Positions 22,975-24,831 of a DNA stretch of 24,831 nucleotides are shown piece by piece (the first letter of the stretch is position 1; every line of letters starts with the position of its first letter). A program made the position numbers and the translations under genes. Source of the stretch: an uncultured Verrucomicrobiota bacterium (GTDB taxonomy: Bacteria; Verrucomicrobiota; Verrucomicrobiia; Limisphaerales; UBA9464); assembly GCA_903925515.1 (NCBI GenBank), contig CAIYFP010000309.1:1-24831 (forward strand). The letters run 5' to 3'. The notes under the pieces were generated by a model. That model did not search any database, was not told the origin of the DNA, and saw nothing but the letters and a program-made list of their open reading frames with translations.

Positions 22975-22992
22975 GATTTGGAAACGGCTGCC

Positions 22993-24831
22993 CTACCGGT
23001 TGAACAGGAATTCCGGGGAGTTCACCAACGCCCAGAACACGTCCTCGGCGGCCGTCTTCCGCGTCGCTCCCTTCGCCTCGAACGCGGCGCAGGCCGTCTC
23101 CAGCTCGCGCGCGGTCGGTCGCCGGGACAACGTGGAGAGGTAAAGCTGCGACACGATCCCGGCCGGATCCGACCCGCTTTCCGCCAACGCGTGCACCCGG
23201 CCCTTGCCGTCCGAGATCCTTGCCTGCAGCGCCCGCGAGTTCATCAGGTGCAACGACTGCACCACGCTCAACGACCCATCGCGCTCGCACGGGCAGTCGC
23301 TGCTCGCGTTGGGCCTCCCGAACGCGTCCATCAGGTGCGACTCGATCTTGTAGCTCCATGCCTGCACCGCACGCCCCCCGGGCGGCATCGCCGCAAACGA
23401 CTCCGGAACCCCCGTCGCGTCCGCCAACGCGTCCGCGACCACCTCCGCCCGCAACCGCCGCCGGTACGCCCGCGAAAACGCCCGCGTGTCCCCCACGTTC
23501 GTCTCGTTCGGCTCCGTGCTGAGCTGGTACAGGCGCGAGTTCACGATCACCCGGATCAACCGTTTCCAATCATATCCGCCTGTCTCGAAGTCCGCCGCCA
23601 ACGCGTCCAGCAACTCGGGGTTCACGCATGGGTTCGACGCCCGGAAATCGTCCACCGGGTGCACCAGCCCGCGCCCGAAGAAATGCCCCCATGCCCGGTT
23701 CACCGCCGCCCTCGCAAAGAACGGGTTGCCACGCGAGGTCAGCCACTCCGCCAACGCCCGGCGCGGGTCGCCCTCGTCCTCGGCCCTCACGGCCTCCCCC
23801 TCGGGCGGCCTCGGCTTCATCACGGCCCCCGTCACCGGGTGCTTCACCTCGCCGCCCGTCCCAAAATAGAACGTCTCCGTGCCCGCCGAGATCGGTGGCG
23901 AAAGCCCGGCCCCCTTCTGCTTCACCGGCCCAAAGTACGCCGCCAACTGGTAGAAGTCCTCCTGGCCCCACTTCTCGTTCGGATGGTGATGGCACTTCGC
24001 GCACTCGAGCCGCACCCCAAGGAACAACTGGCTGAACATCGTCGTCAGCTCGGCCGGCTCCCGCCGGTCCCGGTAGATCACCGCCGCGCCCGCCCGGTGG
24101 CTCGACCCCTCCGCCATCAGGATCTCCCGCACGAACGCATCGTGCCGTTGGTTGGCCCCAAACCGTTCCCGCAACCATTGGTCCAGCAGGAAGACGCTCT
24201 TCACCCCCACCCGGTCCGGGTTCGGCCTCAACAGGTCCGCCCAGTGGTTCGCCCAGAAGTCCGCGTAGGCCGGATGCCCCAGCAAGCCCTCCACGTACCG
24301 CTCGCGCTTGTCCGCCCTCGTGTCCGCAAGGAACCCCTCCACCTCCTCCGGCGTCGGCAGCAACCCCAGCACGTCCAGCTTCGCACGCCTCGCAAACTCC
24401 GCGTCCGTGCACCGCGCCGACGGCATCAATCCCAGCTTCTGGAACTGCCGGTGCGCCAGCACGTCGATGAAGTTGTTCGTCGGCAACACCGCATACCGCC
24501 TCGCAGGATACACCCGGTCCGCCGGCACCGTCACGCGCGTCGCCCCCACCAACCCCATGTACCGCGCCACCACCACCCCCTGGCCCGACACGCGCCCCAC
24601 CGTCATCCGCCCGTCCGCGTCCACCGCCACCAGCTCCTTGTCGCTGGTCTCGTACGCCGCCAAACCCGTCACGTCCCGGCGCGTCCCGTCCGTGTACATG
24701 GCCTCGACCCGCAACCGCCTCCGAGCCCCCTTCCTGTACGAACCCTCCCCCGGTGTCACCGCCACCGAGGCGAGCGACGGCTCGTTCGTCATGACGTAGG
24801 GCATCCCCGCCCGGATCCAATCCACCAGCAA
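22993..24831 (-). CDS. DUF1549/DUF1553 protein with Ig-like domain, 5' end outside the window
   Basis: The 612 visible residues run from the right edge to the stop; the true N-terminus is missing (the first codon, TTG, is internal Leu). Residues 19-103 form a bacterial Ig-like (Big_2) domain: LASVAVTPGEGSYRKGARRR, then YTDGTRRDVT. DUF1549 follows from about 117 (TNNFIDVLAHRQFQKLGLMP) with a CAKCHHHP motif at 277-284 that resembles a heme-binding CxxCH. DUF1553 runs from about 355 and ends in the typical LVNSPEFLFNR. Such proteins are almost exclusive to Planctomycetota, Verrucomicrobiota and relatives, usually start with a cytochrome c-like domain and are linked to polysaccharide use; the reaction is unknown. 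The usual DUF1501 partner is not downstream. Confidence 0.93.
   Translation of the reverse strand: MLVDWIRAGMPYVMTNEPSLASVAVTPGEGSYRKGARRRLRVEAMYTDGTRRDVTGLAAYETSDKELVAVDADGRMTVGRVSGQGVVVARYMGLVGATRVTVPADRVYPARRYAVLPTNNFIDVLAHRQFQKLGLMPSARCTDAEFARRAKLDVLGLLPTPEEVEGFLADTRADKRERYVEGLLGHPAYADFWANHWADLLRPNPDRVGVKSVFLLDQWLRERFGANQRHDAFVREILMAEGSSHRAGAAVIYRDRREPAELTTMFSQLFLGVRLECAKCHHHPNEKWGQEDFYQLAAYFGPVKQKGAGLSPPISAGTETFYFGTGGEVKHPVTGAVMKPRPPEGEAVRAEDEGDPRRALAEWLTSRGNPFFARAAVNRAWGHFFGRGLVHPVDDFRASNPCVNPELLDALAADFETGGYDWKRLIRVIVNSRLYQLSTEPNETNVGDTRAFSRAYRRRLRAEVVADALADATGVPESFAAMPPGGRAVQAWSYKIESHLMDAFGRPNASSDCPCERDGSLSVVQSLHLMNSRALQARISDGKGRVHALAESGSDPAGIVSQLYLSTLSRRPTARELETACAAFEAKGATRKTAAEDVFWALVNSPEFLFNR

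Larger units (their letters stand above)
22693..22992. other. Intergenic region upstream of the 1016-residue gene
   Basis: The 300 nt hold no protein-like frame. They contain the most AT-rich patch in the window (around 22833-22842), a dyad beside it (22813-22829), a weak promoter candidate (22834-22862) and a hairpin just past the DUF1553 stop (22944-22974). This fits a terminator-plus-promoter region separating two minus-strand genes. Confidence 0.55.

Noticed and set aside
1..24831. CRISPR arrays, tRNA or rRNA genes, insertion sequences, toxin-antitoxin or defence genes
   Set aside because: None was seen on either strand: there are no regularly spaced repeats, tRNA-like arms, transposase motifs or known defence domains.

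Overview
The window looks like a piece of chromosome from a high-GC member of the Verrucomicrobiota (PVC group). The evidence is the gene content: a pseudopilin with a C-terminal H-X9-DG motif, a DUF1549/DUF1553 protein with an Ig-like domain, a very large secreted CotH / lamin-tail protein, a Tat-exported sugar isomerase-like protein and a GH95-like hydrolase. This is inference from gene families; there is no rRNA to confirm it. No tRNA, rRNA, CRISPR array, transposase, integrase or phage gene was seen.

Layout. Almost everything is on the minus strand; only the GH95-like gene, iscX and a doubtful left-edge fragment are on plus. (1) 341-3904, minus: pseudopilin, Tat-exported TIM-barrel sugar isomerase-like protein, then the GTPase Der, the last two only 2 nt apart. 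(2) 4284-6761, plus: a secreted GH95-like hydrolase divergent from the pilin gene and flanked on both sides, in the same orientation, by copies of a short intergenic repeat (4053-4116 and 6826-6889). (3) 6895-9183, minus: a small secreted protein, a TauE/SafE-type permease and an AraC regulator, tightly packed. (4) 9466-12803, minus: NifS-like cysteine desulfurase, squalene/phytoene synthase (GTG start, 4 nt later), a free-standing CBM48 glycogen-binding protein and a universal stress protein. (5) 12901-18245, minus: a 1313-residue secreted CotH/lamin-tail protein followed by a 450-residue secreted protein with a helical-repeat-like C-terminal half. (6) 18329-18529, plus: a stand-alone iscX. 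(7) 18573-24831, minus: a tandem universal stress protein, a 1016-residue secreted repeat protein with a convincing terminator, and the 3' part of a DUF1549/DUF1553 gene that runs off the right edge.

How it fits together. The window mixes housekeeping functions (Der, NifS, IscX, isoprenoid condensation) with an exported, polysaccharide-oriented programme typical of PVC bacteria (GH95-like enzyme, sugar isomerase, CotH/LTD protein, DUF1549/1553). Stress and storage are represented by two different universal stress proteins and the CBM48 protein. No defence island or other unmistakably new multi-gene system was found. The points most worth a second look are the repeat pair bracketing the GH95-like gene, the altered active-site region of that enzyme, the three-gene secreted protein/TauE/AraC unit, the CBM48-USP pair, the isolated iscX and an over-represented CAAGG-core word. 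Because the DNA is GC-rich, very long open frames occur opposite the real genes; these were judged to be shadows.
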